Source: Aureibacillus halotolerans
GTDB taxonomy: Bacteria; Bacillota; Bacilli; Bacillales; DSM-28697
Assembly: GCF_004363045.1 (NCBI RefSeq)
Contig: NZ_SNYJ01000016.1
Span: 25,888 to 89,887 of the forward strand
Direction: 5' to 3'
Length of the DNA: 64,000 nucleotides
Part shown: piece after piece, positions 44,830-53,818 of the stretch
Layout of the letters: each line of letters starts with the position of its first letter
Numbering within the stretch: the first letter of the stretch is position 1
Made by a program: the position numbers and the translations under genes
The notes under the pieces: model-generated
What the model was told of the DNA's origin: nothing
The model's input: only the letters and a program-made list of their open reading frames with translations
Database searches by the model: none

Positions 44830-46830
44830 CTAGAGGTATTCGTCGAACCATTCTCCAATAGCGTCAAGTCGTGCAATACGCAAATGCGGATGCCCGGTAC
44901 GGGACAAGTTGTGTGTCGCTTTTGGAAAGCGAATAAACGTTGTCGTGCGCCCTTTCCTTTTCAGAGCAATATAGAGCTGTTCAGCCTGCTCAATTGGGCA
45001 ACGATCATCGTTTTCTCCATGCATGATTAACAGAGGTGTCTGCATTTGGTCAACGTACTTTAGAGGCGAATGATTCCAAAGTGTCTCAACATCATCAAGA
45101 TCGCTTTTGATCTGCCATTCAGTAAAATAGTAGCCGATATCACTGACCCCATAAAAGCTGACCCAGTTAGAAATGGAGCGCTGAGTAACTGCGGCTTTGA
45201 AACGATCGGTATGCCCAATTGCCCAATTCGTCATAAAGCCACCGTAGCTCCCTCCAGTAAGTCCGATTCGAGTTTTGTCAATCCAATTGTACGTTGCGAG
45301 CGCGTCATCCACGAGCTCCATCACATCCCTGTAATCGCCGCCGCCATAATCCCCGCGTACAGCATCCACAAAGTCCTGACCGTATCCGTGGCTGCCTCTC
45401 GGGTTGCAATACAGTATGCCATAGCCCTTGGATGCAAGCACTTGGAACTCATGAAAATAGGTATTGGCATACATGGCGTGTGGCCCTCCATGCACTTCTA
45501 CAATGAGAGGATAACTCGTTCCCTCCTTGTAACCCACTGGTGGAATAATCCAACCTTGTACATCAAGCTGATCGCTTGTTTTGAACCAAAACGATTCAGG
45601 CGTTGAAAACTGAAGTTGTTTCACTGCCTCTTCGTTCACTTCAGTACACGATGTAAGGGTAGACTGCTCTTGGCTAGCGTCCCATAAATACACGTCTCCT
45701 GGATGAGTAGGTGTGCTCACTGCTAAAAGAGCCTGCTGACTCTCTGCATCATAGCTCAGTCCATAAATATGGTGTTCTCCGCGTAAAACCCGCTCCCACG
45801 CCCCGTCAATGGAAACTGTGTAGATTGAACTATTGCCATGCTCAGAAACAGGCACGAAAAGACGGCGGCTATCCTTTTGCCAGTGAATCCCTGGAGCAGA
45901 CACGTGCTGATGAAAATCACCAATGGCCAAATCCATCAATGGCTGATCTAAATCCTGAGTTAAATACGTTTTTTCTCCATCTGCCAAACGCAAAAGAAAC
46001 AGTCTCGGAAGCGAGGCATTTTTATATGCATAATTCGTTCCAAACATGGCGAGGGAACCACCATCTGGGGAAAAAACGGCACCCGAAAATTGCCCCTCTT
46101 CGTTTGTGTATTGCTTCCATTGCTTTGAGGCAACATCGACGACATAGACATCATTCGTGAAGACTTCGTCCGTATTTTCTTGACGTGTCCCGATAACGAC
46201 AAGCTGTTTGCTGTCTGGCGACCAGTCTGTTGCTAAAAGGTGGTACGGACCTTCTGTAATAGCCTCGACATTACCATTCTCGACGTCAATGACATACACA
46301 TGAGCAAATTCCTCTTTAAGCAATCCTTGACCATCCGATTTGTATTTCATTTTGTCGACCACATGAGGCTTCGGATGTTCTTTCTCATCTTTCTTGTTTT
46401 GCTCGTCCTCCTTCTCCTCTTCACTAGAGGACTTCGTCATTGAAAAAGCGATTTTCGTCCCATCCGGCGACCAGATCGGCCGGCTAACGGACTGCTTTTC
46501 ATCAGTGAGTTGCCTTGCCTCCCCACCTGAGCGATGGAGCACGTAAAGCTGATTGCTGCCGTTACGGTCGGACAAAAACACGAGCTGTTGTCCATCTGGT
46601 GACCATCGCGGATATGTATTTTTCGCTTCTCCATAGGTCCACTGAGTAGAGACCGGAGCTTCTTCTCCTTCAAGCTTCAGATGATATAGATGTGCCTCGT
46701 ACTCACCTCTCTCTTCATTCATTGTTGTAAGTACATATACCGCTTCCTCTCCACCCGGAGCTAAACTTGGGTCAGCCACAGAACGAAGCGTATACAGATC
46801 CTTTGCGGTGACTCCTCTTTTTTCATTCAT
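44830..46830 (-). CDS. S9-family serine peptidase (acylaminoacyl-peptidase/prolyl oligopeptidase type)
   Basis: 666-residue cytosolic peptidase. N-terminal seven-bladed WD/TolB-like propeller (about 10-400, repeated PxWSPDGxxxxF units) gates a C-terminal alpha/beta hydrolase. Catalytic Ser in GLTGGSYGGFMTNW (about 526), Asp in MHGENDDRCP (about 603), His in KATHNLSR (about 638). A Lys/Glu-rich insert (SSSEEEKEDEQNKKDEK) sits in the propeller. Start ATG 46830 (MNEKRGVTAKDLY) with AGGAGGG upstream. Removes short or acylated peptides; comparable to B. subtilis YuxL. Confidence 0.93.
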   Translation of the reverse strand: MNEKRGVTAKDLYTLRSVADPSLAPGGEEAVYVLTTMNEERGEYEAHLYHLKLEGEEAPVSTQWTYGEAKNTYPRWSPDGQQLVFLSDRNGSNQLYVLHRSGGEARQLTDEKQSVSRPIWSPDGTKIAFSMTKSSSEEEKEDEQNKKDEKEHPKPHVVDKMKYKSDGQGLLKEEFAHVYVIDVENGNVEAITEGPYHLLATDWSPDSKQLVVIGTRQENTDEVFTNDVYVVDVASKQWKQYTNEEGQFSGAVFSPDGGSLAMFGTNYAYKNASLPRLFLLRLADGEKTYLTQDLDQPLMDLAIGDFHQHVSAPGIHWQKDSRRLFVPVSEHGNSSIYTVSIDGAWERVLRGEHHIYGLSYDAESQQALLAVSTPTHPGDVYLWDASQEQSTLTSCTEVNEEAVKQLQFSTPESFWFKTSDQLDVQGWIIPPVGYKEGTSYPLIVEVHGGPHAMYANTYFHEFQVLASKGYGILYCNPRGSHGYGQDFVDAVRGDYGGGDYRDVMELVDDALATYNWIDKTRIGLTGGSYGGFMTNWAIGHTDRFKAAVTQRSISNWVSFYGVSDIGYYFTEWQIKSDLDDVETLWNHSPLKYVDQMQTPLLIMHGENDDRCPIEQAEQLYIALKRKGRTTTFIRFPKATHNLSRTGHPHLRIARLDAIGEWFDEYL

Positions 46831-46969
46831 GACAAGCCCTCCTGTTTGACTACAACGCATAGTCATTTACAAGAGCATAGCAGTCTCACTAAAAGCAACA
46901 CAAGCGAAACGATCCGAATTATCGCATTATTCAAGATTAAAAACAGTATCGAACGGTCCTCCAATGTCC

Positions 46970-47263
46970 CAAAAATAAAAATGCGCTGTTTCGCCTCGTA
47001 GAAATTTAGAGGCGCACAGCGCAGCATACTATATCGTTGCCCACTAGCTAAAGCAGCATCCTTATCTAAAACCTAATACAACGAAAGCCCTACCTCTCTT
47101 TCGTCCTTACAACTCCATGGTTGTGCCAGTGTGAATCGGTCTTTCTTTCCTACCATCGCTCTTACACTTTTATTGGGTTTCTTTACACAATTGAGGGGTT
47201 ATTGTGTAGACTTTAAAAAGTCTCTTGTGGGAAAAGCCATGTGGGGAAAGGGGACAAACGAAT
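46970..47263 (-). ncRNA. Candidate small RNA transcript of about 290 nt
   Basis: Bracketed by a perfect sigma-A promoter (47270-47298) and a strong hairpin terminator: TGCGCTGTTTCGCCTC / GAGGCGCACAGCGCA at 46982-47023 followed on the minus strand by ATTTTTATTTTT. No convincing gene lies inside; the best frame (27 codons at 47073-47156, MVGKKDRFTLAQ...) has only a weak AAGAG site. It does not show the SRP RNA, 6S or RNase P hallmarks. The terminator could alternatively serve the upstream hydrolase gene, with the promoter belonging to a leader of the S9 peptidase. Confidence 0.5.
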
Positions 47264-47269
47264 AGTTCC

Positions 47270-47298
47270 ATTATAACGCGACAGGGGGATTTTGTCAA
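47270..47298 (-). promoter_or_regulatory. Perfect consensus sigma-A promoter
   Basis: Minus strand TTGACA, 17 nt, TATAAT: both hexamers and spacing are exactly consensus. It faces a gene-free stretch ending in a terminator. Confidence 0.85.
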
Positions 47299-47407
47299 AC
47301 CCAAGACCTCTTTTGCATGAATGAGCGAACCTATCTTTATCAAGCTCGACACCTGCTTGGCGCGTTTTTCTCTGTTGTTTCCCTCACAAAAGACCTCCGA
47401 TTCCGAG

Positions 47408-48211
47408 CTATTCAGCATCCTGCAACCAACGTGCGAACACGTCTGCGAAAGAGTCCTTCTGATCACTCCTGCATCCGTTTAACAACCGCACAGCCACACC
47501 ATTATGTGTCGAGTGGATGGCACAAGTTGAGCCGGATCCATCGGTCACAGCATACCCATATGGTGTAACCGTCCATCCAAGCACTTCTTTGGAGTGCTCA
47601 TTCTCCTTATGGAGATCATCGATTAAGGCAAACACGTTTGAAGGGACAATGATTTCATCGTTCCATCGCCCTCTTTGAAGAAACAACTGACCCCAATTGC
47701 AAAGGTCTGTCGCGTGGATATAAAAAGGGTGTATCTCCTCATTGTCACTGTTCACTGGTGGGGCTTCCCAATCCCCAGTAGATCCAAAAGACATGGCTTG
47801 AAACACACGCTTTTGTAAAAACGCATCCACTGTATCTCCAGACATCGCCTCTACAAGCCATGCCATCAATGTCACCGACGTCCATCGTTCTGGACCAATA
47901 AATGCTGGGGCAGTACCTGTTGCGAGGTGGCGAAAGCTTATGCCACCGAGCTGCGATTGTGGGATGTCATACAAAAATTGATAGACCGGCATATCAACCG
48001 GCACGCCCTCCTCTGTAATCACCATCAGCAGAGCCAAGCCATAGAAGGACGGACGGAGGGAAGGAACAGAAAACGGTGTGATTGCACTTACTGGCTGCTG
48101 GTCTTTCGTCCCCTCGAACCATTCCAACATTTTGGTCGGACTTTTGACAACCAATGCTGCCGAAGACGCTTTGAACATGCCCATGCTTTTGACAACCTCA
48201 TGTTTAATCAA
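47408..48211 (-). CDS. Beta-lactamase-fold protein lacking the catalytic residues
   Basis: About 267 residues. The overall outline of the serine beta-lactamase/esterase family is visible (nucleophile region FSVPSLRPSFYGLALLMV, LGGISFRHLATGTAP, WTSVTLMAWLVEAMSG, MSFGSTGDW, DLCNWGQLFLQRGRW). The SxxK motif reads SLRP, so the general-base Lys is lost; the usual Tyr of YxN reads W-T-S. There is no signal peptide. Probably a non-enzymatic or altered member. TTG 48211 is chosen as start (AAGGAG 9 nt upstream). It begins 18 nt after the yndJ-like stop, hence one operon. Confidence 0.72.
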   Translation of the reverse strand: MIKHEVVKSMGMFKASSAALVVKSPTKMLEWFEGTKDQQPVSAITPFSVPSLRPSFYGLALLMVITEEGVPVDMPVYQFLYDIPQSQLGGISFRHLATGTAPAFIGPERWTSVTLMAWLVEAMSGDTVDAFLQKRVFQAMSFGSTGDWEAPPVNSDNEEIHPFYIHATDLCNWGQLFLQRGRWNDEIIVPSNVFALIDDLHKENEHSKEVLGWTVTPYGYAVTDGSGSTCAIHSTHNGVAVRLLNGCRSDQKDSFADVFARWLQDAE

Positions 48212-48229
48212 AAAAATCATCTCCTTCTA

Positions 48230-49864
48230 CTAATCTTCTATAAGCTGCAGCTCATACGTAATTTTTATAAACGATCGACTAAACAGCGTCATGTGGTGGT
48301 TTGCTCTCAGCTGGGTTGGCCCTTTTTCAACGATCAAAAAGGTTTCATTTAACGGCAGTCTCCAAGTCCATCTACCAATGGTATAATAAAGCCCTTCATC
48401 CCCACAGCCGCTCTTCCTTCGAACACCTGTTAACACGAGCGCATTCCCTTCATTTAAAGGCTTTAAAACCCCAGTGAGCACACCTCCTGGGAGGGGTAGA
48501 GCCACATTCATATACGTTTCATTGCCATGAACATGATAGGCATACAGCGCTTTAAAAATCGAGTTTCCCGTACTGGTTTCACGACGGTCCCAAAATCGCA
48601 CGTCCACGCGACCATCCGCGTCACTTAATTTTGATACATTCCCCGTCATCTCTAATACGCGCGATGGCGGGAGGTTGATTTGTCCCCATCGTTGCGTGAT
48701 GCGACTGGAAAGGTGCGAAAAGGCGTGAAAGCCGCGCTGCCACTGGAGATCCGCCTTCATATGAAAAGCCCCTGGTTCTTCATAAAAACGGCGGACGAGA
48801 GGGCTGACTTTTTCGTGTTGAAAGGAAGGAGACGTGATTGCTTCCCATGAAGGAATTAATCCGACGGGCTCCTGATGCTTGTTTTGCGATTCTTTCAAGA
48901 TGGGGTGACGAGGGCTTCGTACAGAACTAATTGGAAACGCAACATGTGCCCAAGCTTGAGTCAGGGACAAACGCGAAAAAGCAATAAGTCCAAGCGTCGC
49001 AAACCCAAACGCATTAAGCATGCCGTGCCACTGAATCATTTCCGGAATCCAGACAATACTATGACCAGCAGCTCGCCCTACGCTATACACAATAGCGAGG
49101 CTAATAGTGAAGATCATAATCATACTAGCAAAAAAAGCCGAGAAGGCTGCCATCCCCCTCATTCGTTTAATGCTTAACCCAATGAGCCAAACTGATAAAA
49201 GCAGAAGAATGACCGCATACACCACAACTAAGATCGCTTCTACAGGCGGGCCTTGGTCCAACCCTATCGCCACGAGCACCATACCTGCCAATACGCCATA
49301 GACCATATATGGATAAAGTAGCGGCATCTCTCCATAAAGTGATCTCAACCAGCGTCCGAACAAGCCAACAATCACCGGTAGTAGAAATGCCGCATAATGG
49401 AAATGAATAGCCGTTAAATCAACTATGATTCCAGGATATGGAAGCAAGTAGGAAAGGTCACCACGTGATTGCACGAGCCATCCACCACCAGCAGCGAGAT
49501 ATATGAGCGCCGCATCAAGCGTAAATTCCTCTAAATGAACAAACCCTCGTGCTGCTAGACGCCCTAGCCCAGCAAGCGCACACAATAAACAGAAGACAAG
49601 CCAAATCACCGCGGCGATCCCAGCAAGCATGCCTTTTGGAAGCACTAGCGAAAGCACACCAAAAGCCGCAAACACAATCACCGTCTTGGTCAGCCAAGCC
49701 AGCAACCGATTTGCTCCATGTGAAGTGTCCGTATCTCGGAAAATAAGTCGTAAGGCCATTGGGATAAGAACAAGAAAAGCAAATCCCAATGCCACGGCAA
49801 TCAGCTCCGGGCGAGCAATCAGCACCCATGCAGCAAAAACGAACACCGCGATCCAAGCTGTCAT
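48230..49864 (-). CDS. yndJ: YndJ-family membrane protein
   Basis: 544 residues, the same size as B. subtilis YndJ. About ten transmembrane helices occupy residues 1-310 (including HFHYAAFLLPVIVG and MIQWHGMLNAFGF with conserved His), then a soluble C-terminal domain of about 230 residues (SPLVRRFYEEPGAFHMKADLQ ... ITYELQLIED). Function of the family is unknown. GGGGG ribosome site. Operon partner is the degenerate beta-lactamase-fold protein downstream. Confidence 0.85.
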   Translation of the reverse strand: MTAWIAVFVFAAWVLIARPELIAVALGFAFLVLIPMALRLIFRDTDTSHGANRLLAWLTKTVIVFAAFGVLSLVLPKGMLAGIAAVIWLVFCLLCALAGLGRLAARGFVHLEEFTLDAALIYLAAGGGWLVQSRGDLSYLLPYPGIIVDLTAIHFHYAAFLLPVIVGLFGRWLRSLYGEMPLLYPYMVYGVLAGMVLVAIGLDQGPPVEAILVVVYAVILLLLSVWLIGLSIKRMRGMAAFSAFFASMIMIFTISLAIVYSVGRAAGHSIVWIPEMIQWHGMLNAFGFATLGLIAFSRLSLTQAWAHVAFPISSVRSPRHPILKESQNKHQEPVGLIPSWEAITSPSFQHEKVSPLVRRFYEEPGAFHMKADLQWQRGFHAFSHLSSRITQRWGQINLPPSRVLEMTGNVSKLSDADGRVDVRFWDRRETSTGNSIFKALYAYHVHGNETYMNVALPLPGGVLTGVLKPLNEGNALVLTGVRRKSGCGDEGLYYTIGRWTWRLPLNETFLIVEKGPTQLRANHHMTLFSRSFIKITYELQLIED

Positions 49865-50016
49865 TATCGTAAACCCCCATGTAGAAAAGCCCTTTTAAAC
49901 AGTGTATCATGTTCCATAGACTGACATTGGTCATTTACTACTAGCTTCTATATTGTCATAGAACGAACGTTGTATCGTTCGTTTTGAATTTCATTCATAT
50001 TCGATGAGGTGTGCTC

Positions 50017-50754
50017 ATGTCACTAAAAAGTCTTACACTTCTCCATGAAAAAGCGACTTCCTATTCTAAATACCCGCTCTCCATCCCTGTCATTCGCCAG
50101 CTTCATGAAATGACGTTCCCAACGGAGGTGACGTTTTTTGTTGGTGAAAACGGCTCAGGCAAGTCAACCCTTTTAGAGGCCATCGCTGATAAAGCAGGGT
50201 TTAACACAGCAGGAGGCGGCGTGAATCACATGTATGACGTCCATCGCTCAGAAGCGAGTCTTGGCGACTACATTCGATTGTCCTGGCTACCAAAGCATAG
50301 AAGAGGTTTTTTTCTTCGTGCAGAAAGCTTTTACAATTTCGCCAGTTACTTGGACCAAAACCCTAATTTGCTCATATCTTTTGGTGGAAAATCGCTTCTC
50401 TCTGAATCTCACGGAGAGAGCTTTATGCGGTTATTTAAAGAGAAATTCAACGGCAAGGCGTTGTATTTGCTGGACGAGCCTGAGGCTGCGCTGTCGCCAC
50501 AACGACAGCTTTCCTTGCTGCGGCTTATTAAAGACTCGACAGAAGTAGATGGAGCTCAGTACATTATCGCGACCCACTCCCCTATTTTACTCGGCTACCC
50601 AGGAGCCACCATCTATAATTTTGATGCTGCTCCTTTAGAGGCTATTGCGTACGAAGACACCGAGCATTACAGCGTGACTAAATATTTTGTTAATCACCGC
50701 GAGCGGATTTTGCATGAGCTTTTTAAGGAAGAGGAAGAAGAAGCAGGACAATGA
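50017..50754 (+). CDS. AAA/ABC-type ATPase (predicted ATP-binding protein)
   Basis: 245 residues of the AAA_21/AAA_15 class: Walker A VGENGSGKSTLL, signature-like SHGESF, Walker B ALYLLDEPEAALSP and switch His in IIATHSPILL. No membrane partner or permease is adjacent, so it is not an evident transporter ATPase; the soluble RecF/SMC-like class is more likely. ATG 50017 (MSLKSLTLLHEK) with AGGTG 5 nt upstream. Ends in an acidic tail (EEEEEAGQ). A strong bidirectional terminator follows. Cellular role unknown. Confidence 0.85.
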   Translation: MSLKSLTLLHEKATSYSKYPLSIPVIRQLHEMTFPTEVTFFVGENGSGKSTLLEAIADKAGFNTAGGGVNHMYDVHRSEASLGDYIRLSWLPKHRRGFFLRAESFYNFASYLDQNPNLLISFGGKSLLSESHGESFMRLFKEKFNGKALYLLDEPEAALSPQRQLSLLRLIKDSTEVDGAQYIIATHSPILLGYPGATIYNFDAAPLEAIAYEDTEHYSVTKYFVNHRERILHELFKEEEEEAGQ

Positions 50755-50820
50755 ATACTACATATCCCATTTAATGATGCGGAGAAAAGCGGCACCATCT
50801 AAACAATTGCCCCATCAAAG

Positions 50821-50860
50821 AAGCGCGTGCAGATGATTTACCATCAGCACGCGCTTTTTA
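50821..50860. terminator. Bidirectional terminator between the ATPase gene and dxr
   Basis: AAGCGCGTGC.GATG / CATC.GCACGCGCTT stem with T tracts on the plus strand; genes are convergent here. Confidence 0.88.
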
Positions 50861-50863
50861 TGT

Positions 50864-52021
50864 TTATCCTTGGCTAGCCTTAACCATTCCCTCAGCGATC
50901 CGTCTCGCCTCTTCGTCAACAGCAAGAATTTCTTCTAATGAAGGTGATGATGAAATTGTATGTTGGGCCATCGTTTCATAAATTACTTTTTCGATATCTA
51001 AAAAGCCAATTTTTCCTTCTCTAAAGCGGGCATTGGCCACTTCATTGGACGCATTAAGTACGGCTGGCATCGTACCGCCTGCTCTGCCTGCCTCATAGCA
51101 GTAGCGTAGACAAGGAAAACGAGTGAAATCAGGCTGTTCAAAATGCATAGTGGCTATGTTTGTCCAATCCAAACGCTTAAAGTCGCTCTTCAATCGTCTT
51201 GGGTGATGGAGCGCATATTGAATGGCGACACGCATGTCGGGGGCACCAAGCTGAGCCATCATCGATCCGTCATGGTACTCGACAATAGAATGAATATAGC
51301 TTTCTTTATGCACGAGCACATCGATTTTGTCATACGAAATATCAAACAGCCAGTGCGCCTCCATCACTTCAAACCCTTTGTTCATCAGGGTTGCACTATC
51401 GATTGTAATTTTGTCACCCATTGCCCAGTTTGGATGCTTCAATGCATCAATTGCGGTTAAATGCGCCATTTCTTCTCGCGTTTTATCGCGGAACGCTCCC
51501 CCAGATGCGGTTACGATCAAACGGCTGACATCCTCAAGTGATTGTCCTGACAAAGCTTGAAAAATTGCTGAATGCTCGCTATCAACCGCAATGAGCTCTC
51601 CCTTCGAGCGTCTAGCAACGTCGATGACAATTTCCCCTGCTGCCACCAACGTTTCTTTATTGGCAATCGCCACGTCTTTGCCTGCTTGCAGAGCCTCAAT
51701 GGTTGGAAGAATTCCAGCAGAGCCGATAATGGCCATCAAAACGATATCCGCACCAGAATCAACGGCAACCTCCATCAACCCTTCCTCTCCATACACAATC
51801 GTTGTGGAAGTCGAAATTAACGTCTGGAGCTCTTTCGCTTTCTCTTTCGAGCCAACAGCGACCTTTGCAGGCTTAAACTCCTCGACAAAGGAGGCGAGTT
51901 CCTTCACTCGACTCTGCGCAGTTAAACCTACCACTTCAAATGCCTCAGGGTGCTGGCGAATGACATCCAGTGTCTGCGTGCCAATTGAACCTGTGGCTCC
52001 AATAATTGCAATTTTCTTCAT
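50864..52021 (-). CDS. dxr: 1-deoxy-D-xylulose 5-phosphate reductoisomerase
   Basis: 385 residues; second step of the MEP isoprenoid pathway (DXP to MEP, NADPH). NADPH-binding GATGSIGTQTLDVI at the N-terminus, NKETLVAAG, the metal-binding EHSAIFQALSG, SGGAFRDKTREEM, HPNWAMGDKITIDSATLMNKGFE and the flexible loop are intact. ATG 52021 (MKKIAIIGATGS) has GGAGG upstream. It is outside the usual cdsA-dxr-rseP-proS cluster, so it may be a second copy, as known for the B. cereus group. Confidence 0.95.
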   Translation of the reverse strand: MKKIAIIGATGSIGTQTLDVIRQHPEAFEVVGLTAQSRVKELASFVEEFKPAKVAVGSKEKAKELQTLISTSTTIVYGEEGLMEVAVDSGADIVLMAIIGSAGILPTIEALQAGKDVAIANKETLVAAGEIVIDVARRSKGELIAVDSEHSAIFQALSGQSLEDVSRLIVTASGGAFRDKTREEMAHLTAIDALKHPNWAMGDKITIDSATLMNKGFEVMEAHWLFDISYDKIDVLVHKESYIHSIVEYHDGSMMAQLGAPDMRVAIQYALHHPRRLKSDFKRLDWTNIATMHFEQPDFTRFPCLRYCYEAGRAGGTMPAVLNASNEVANARFREGKIGFLDIEKVIYETMAQHTISSSPSLEEILAVDEEARRIAEGMVKASQG

Positions 52022-52159
52022 TAATAATAAGCCTCCATTTATCCGTCCCATATCATTTGCTTCAATATAGCATACTACAGTTCAGAACTCGAAGGTCTAT
52101 TGTTTTTAAGTTGTTGGAAATAGGCTTTCATGATACGATCAATCAGAAATTTTTAAACG

Positions 52160-52250
52160 ATTTTCGAAGGCTGCGCAGAATTGCCATATCGGCAATAAGC
52201 ACCGGACAAGAAAAAGCACAAAGGAAGCAGGCATTTCTCATCCGCCTGAG
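52160..52250 (-). repeat. Dispersed repeat, family A (single degenerate copy)
   Basis: TTTTCGAAGGCTGCGCAGAA, TTGCCATATCGGCAATAAGC, ACCGGACAAG, then GGCATTTCTCATCCGCCTGA: the right half and end of family A. It lies directly before the MFS start and its edge provides part of the ribosome-site region. Confidence 0.6.
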
Positions 52251-52264
52251 GGGGATCATTACAT

Positions 52265-53473
52265 ATGAAACAACAATTAACAACACGTCAACTGCTACTC
52301 TGGCGTGTAGCCACGTATTTTTATTTCGCACTTCCCGGACTCGCTCTCGCATCGTGGGTTTCTCGAACTCCTACGATTCGCGACACACTTGACGCCTCTA
52401 CGTCTGTAATGGGATGGATTATATTTGGGATGTCGTCTGGCTCTATTATTGGCTTGCTCTTTGCCAGTCCCTTGATTGCGAGATTTGGAGGGCGACCCAA
52501 TCTCGTCATTGGTCTTTCACTCTGTTCACTCGGGTTGATCGTCCTAGGTACCGGAGGTTCTCTTATCCCTCAGACCATTCTCGTTTTTATCGGCTTGTTC
52601 ATCTTTGGAATGGGCAATGGCTTGACGGATGTAACGATGAATGTCGAAGGTACCGCCATTGAGCATACAGTAAAGAAATCTATCTTAACAAGCTTCCATG
52701 CATCCTTCAGCCTAGGCACCTTTGTGGGAGCGTTGCTTGGCGCCCTTGCGTTATGGCTCAATTTATCTGTGTTTGTTCATATTACTGTGATTGCGTTTAT
52801 TGTATTTGGAAGCGCCTTGTATCTTGCACGTTTTATTCCAGAGGGTACTGGAAAAGAAACCGCAGGAGACGAACAGCAGCCGACAATGACGTCAAAAGAA
52901 CGTCTGGCGATTTGGAAAGAGCCGCGTACGGTCATGCTCGGCATTCTCGTGCTCGGCATGGCTTTTGCCGAGGGGTCCGCAAACGATTGGCTTCCTCTCA
53001 TCATGGTCGATGGATATGGCGTTACTGAAGCTTCAGGCTCCATCATATTTGGCGTCTTCCTAGCTGCGATGACGATTGGGAGGGCGACCGGCGATGCACT
53101 TGTTAATCGTTTAGGACGTGTCCTCGTGCTGCGCTTGGCGGCTTTGTCAGCCATTATTGGTATGTTGATTATTATCTCCGGCGTTAGCTTTACCGCGGCA
53201 GCTGTCGGGGCCGTCTTTTGGGGCATCGGAGCCGCCTTTGGCTTTCCGCTTGGCCTCTCTGCAGCAGGCGACAACCCAAGAGGAATGGCGGTCAGGGTCG
53301 GAGCAGTGTCCACGACCGGTTACGTTGCTTTCTTGGTTGGCCCGCCAATGTTAGGCTTTGTAGGAGATGAAATTGGCTTATTGCGTGCACTATTTATCGT
53401 CCTCGCAGCTGTATTGCTAGCGGCCGTCTTTTCACATGCTGCCAAGCCCACGGGTTCACGCCATACTACCTAA
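52265..53473 (+). CDS. MFS transporter (YbjJ-like)
   Basis: 402 residues, 12 transmembrane helices in two halves with a central charged loop (about 195-220, GTGKETAGDEQQPTMTSKER). MFS motif A-like SPLIARFGGRPN after helix 2. The closest recognised group is the E. coli YbjJ-type / fucose-permease-like set with GMGNGLTDVTMNVEG, whose substrates are mostly unknown. A GAGGGGG site precedes the ATG. Monocistronic. Confidence 0.88.
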   Translation: MKQQLTTRQLLLWRVATYFYFALPGLALASWVSRTPTIRDTLDASTSVMGWIIFGMSSGSIIGLLFASPLIARFGGRPNLVIGLSLCSLGLIVLGTGGSLIPQTILVFIGLFIFGMGNGLTDVTMNVEGTAIEHTVKKSILTSFHASFSLGTFVGALLGALALWLNLSVFVHITVIAFIVFGSALYLARFIPEGTGKETAGDEQQPTMTSKERLAIWKEPRTVMLGILVLGMAFAEGSANDWLPLIMVDGYGVTEASGSIIFGVFLAAMTIGRATGDALVNRLGRVLVLRLAALSAIIGMLIIISGVSFTAAAVGAVFWGIGAAFGFPLGLSAAGDNPRGMAVRVGAVSTTGYVAFLVGPPMLGFVGDEIGLLRALFIVLAAVLLAAVFSHAAKPTGSRHTT

Positions 53474-53589
53474 GGGACATTCATCCAATTTTAGGAGGTT
53501 TCACCCTCCTTCTTATGATATACTCATAGTAGAAATTGCCGGTTTAGTTTTAAATCCTTTATTCTAGAGTTGCGAAACGGGGGACCACC

Positions 53590-53703
53590 TTGAGTACATT
53601 TACCTTCGGCTCTTTTTTAACTTTCGTTCTTTTTTCACTCTTGTTTTTAGGCTTTCTGTATGTCGCGACTCGTGTTGTTAAAAAGGCATGGAACAAAGAT
53701 TAA
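53590..53703 (+). CDS. Small membrane protein (37 residues), unknown function
   Basis: TTG start with GGGGGACC upstream: MSTFTFGSFLTFVLFSLLFLGFLY followed by a basic tail (TRVVKKAWNKD), spelled here in two parts. One transmembrane helix with positive-inside topology, then a strong terminator 10 nt behind the stop. Too short for family recognition; compact architecture supports it as real. Confidence 0.6.
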   Translation: MSTFTFGSFLTFVLFSLLFLGFLYVATRVVKKAWNKD

Positions 53704-53712
53704 ATGAACAAG

Positions 53713-53749
53713 AAGCCCCATCGGTTCAACTGCCGATGGGGCTTTTTTT
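53713..53749 (+). terminator. Terminator
   Basis: AGCCCCATCGG / CCGATGGGGCT with TTTTTTT, the strongest hairpin in this part of the window. Confidence 0.92.
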
Positions 53750-53818
53750 GTTTTATTATCCTGCGTATGTTTGCGTTTTCAGAACTCCCATGGTGAAACA
53801 CTGCAATTCATTAAACGT

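Noticed and set aside
46970..47263. Known housekeeping RNA (SRP RNA, 6S RNA, RNase P RNA, tmRNA)
   Set aside because: The conserved cores (for example GGTCAGGTCCGGAAGGAAGC-like SRP loop or RNase P pseudoknot motifs) are not seen.
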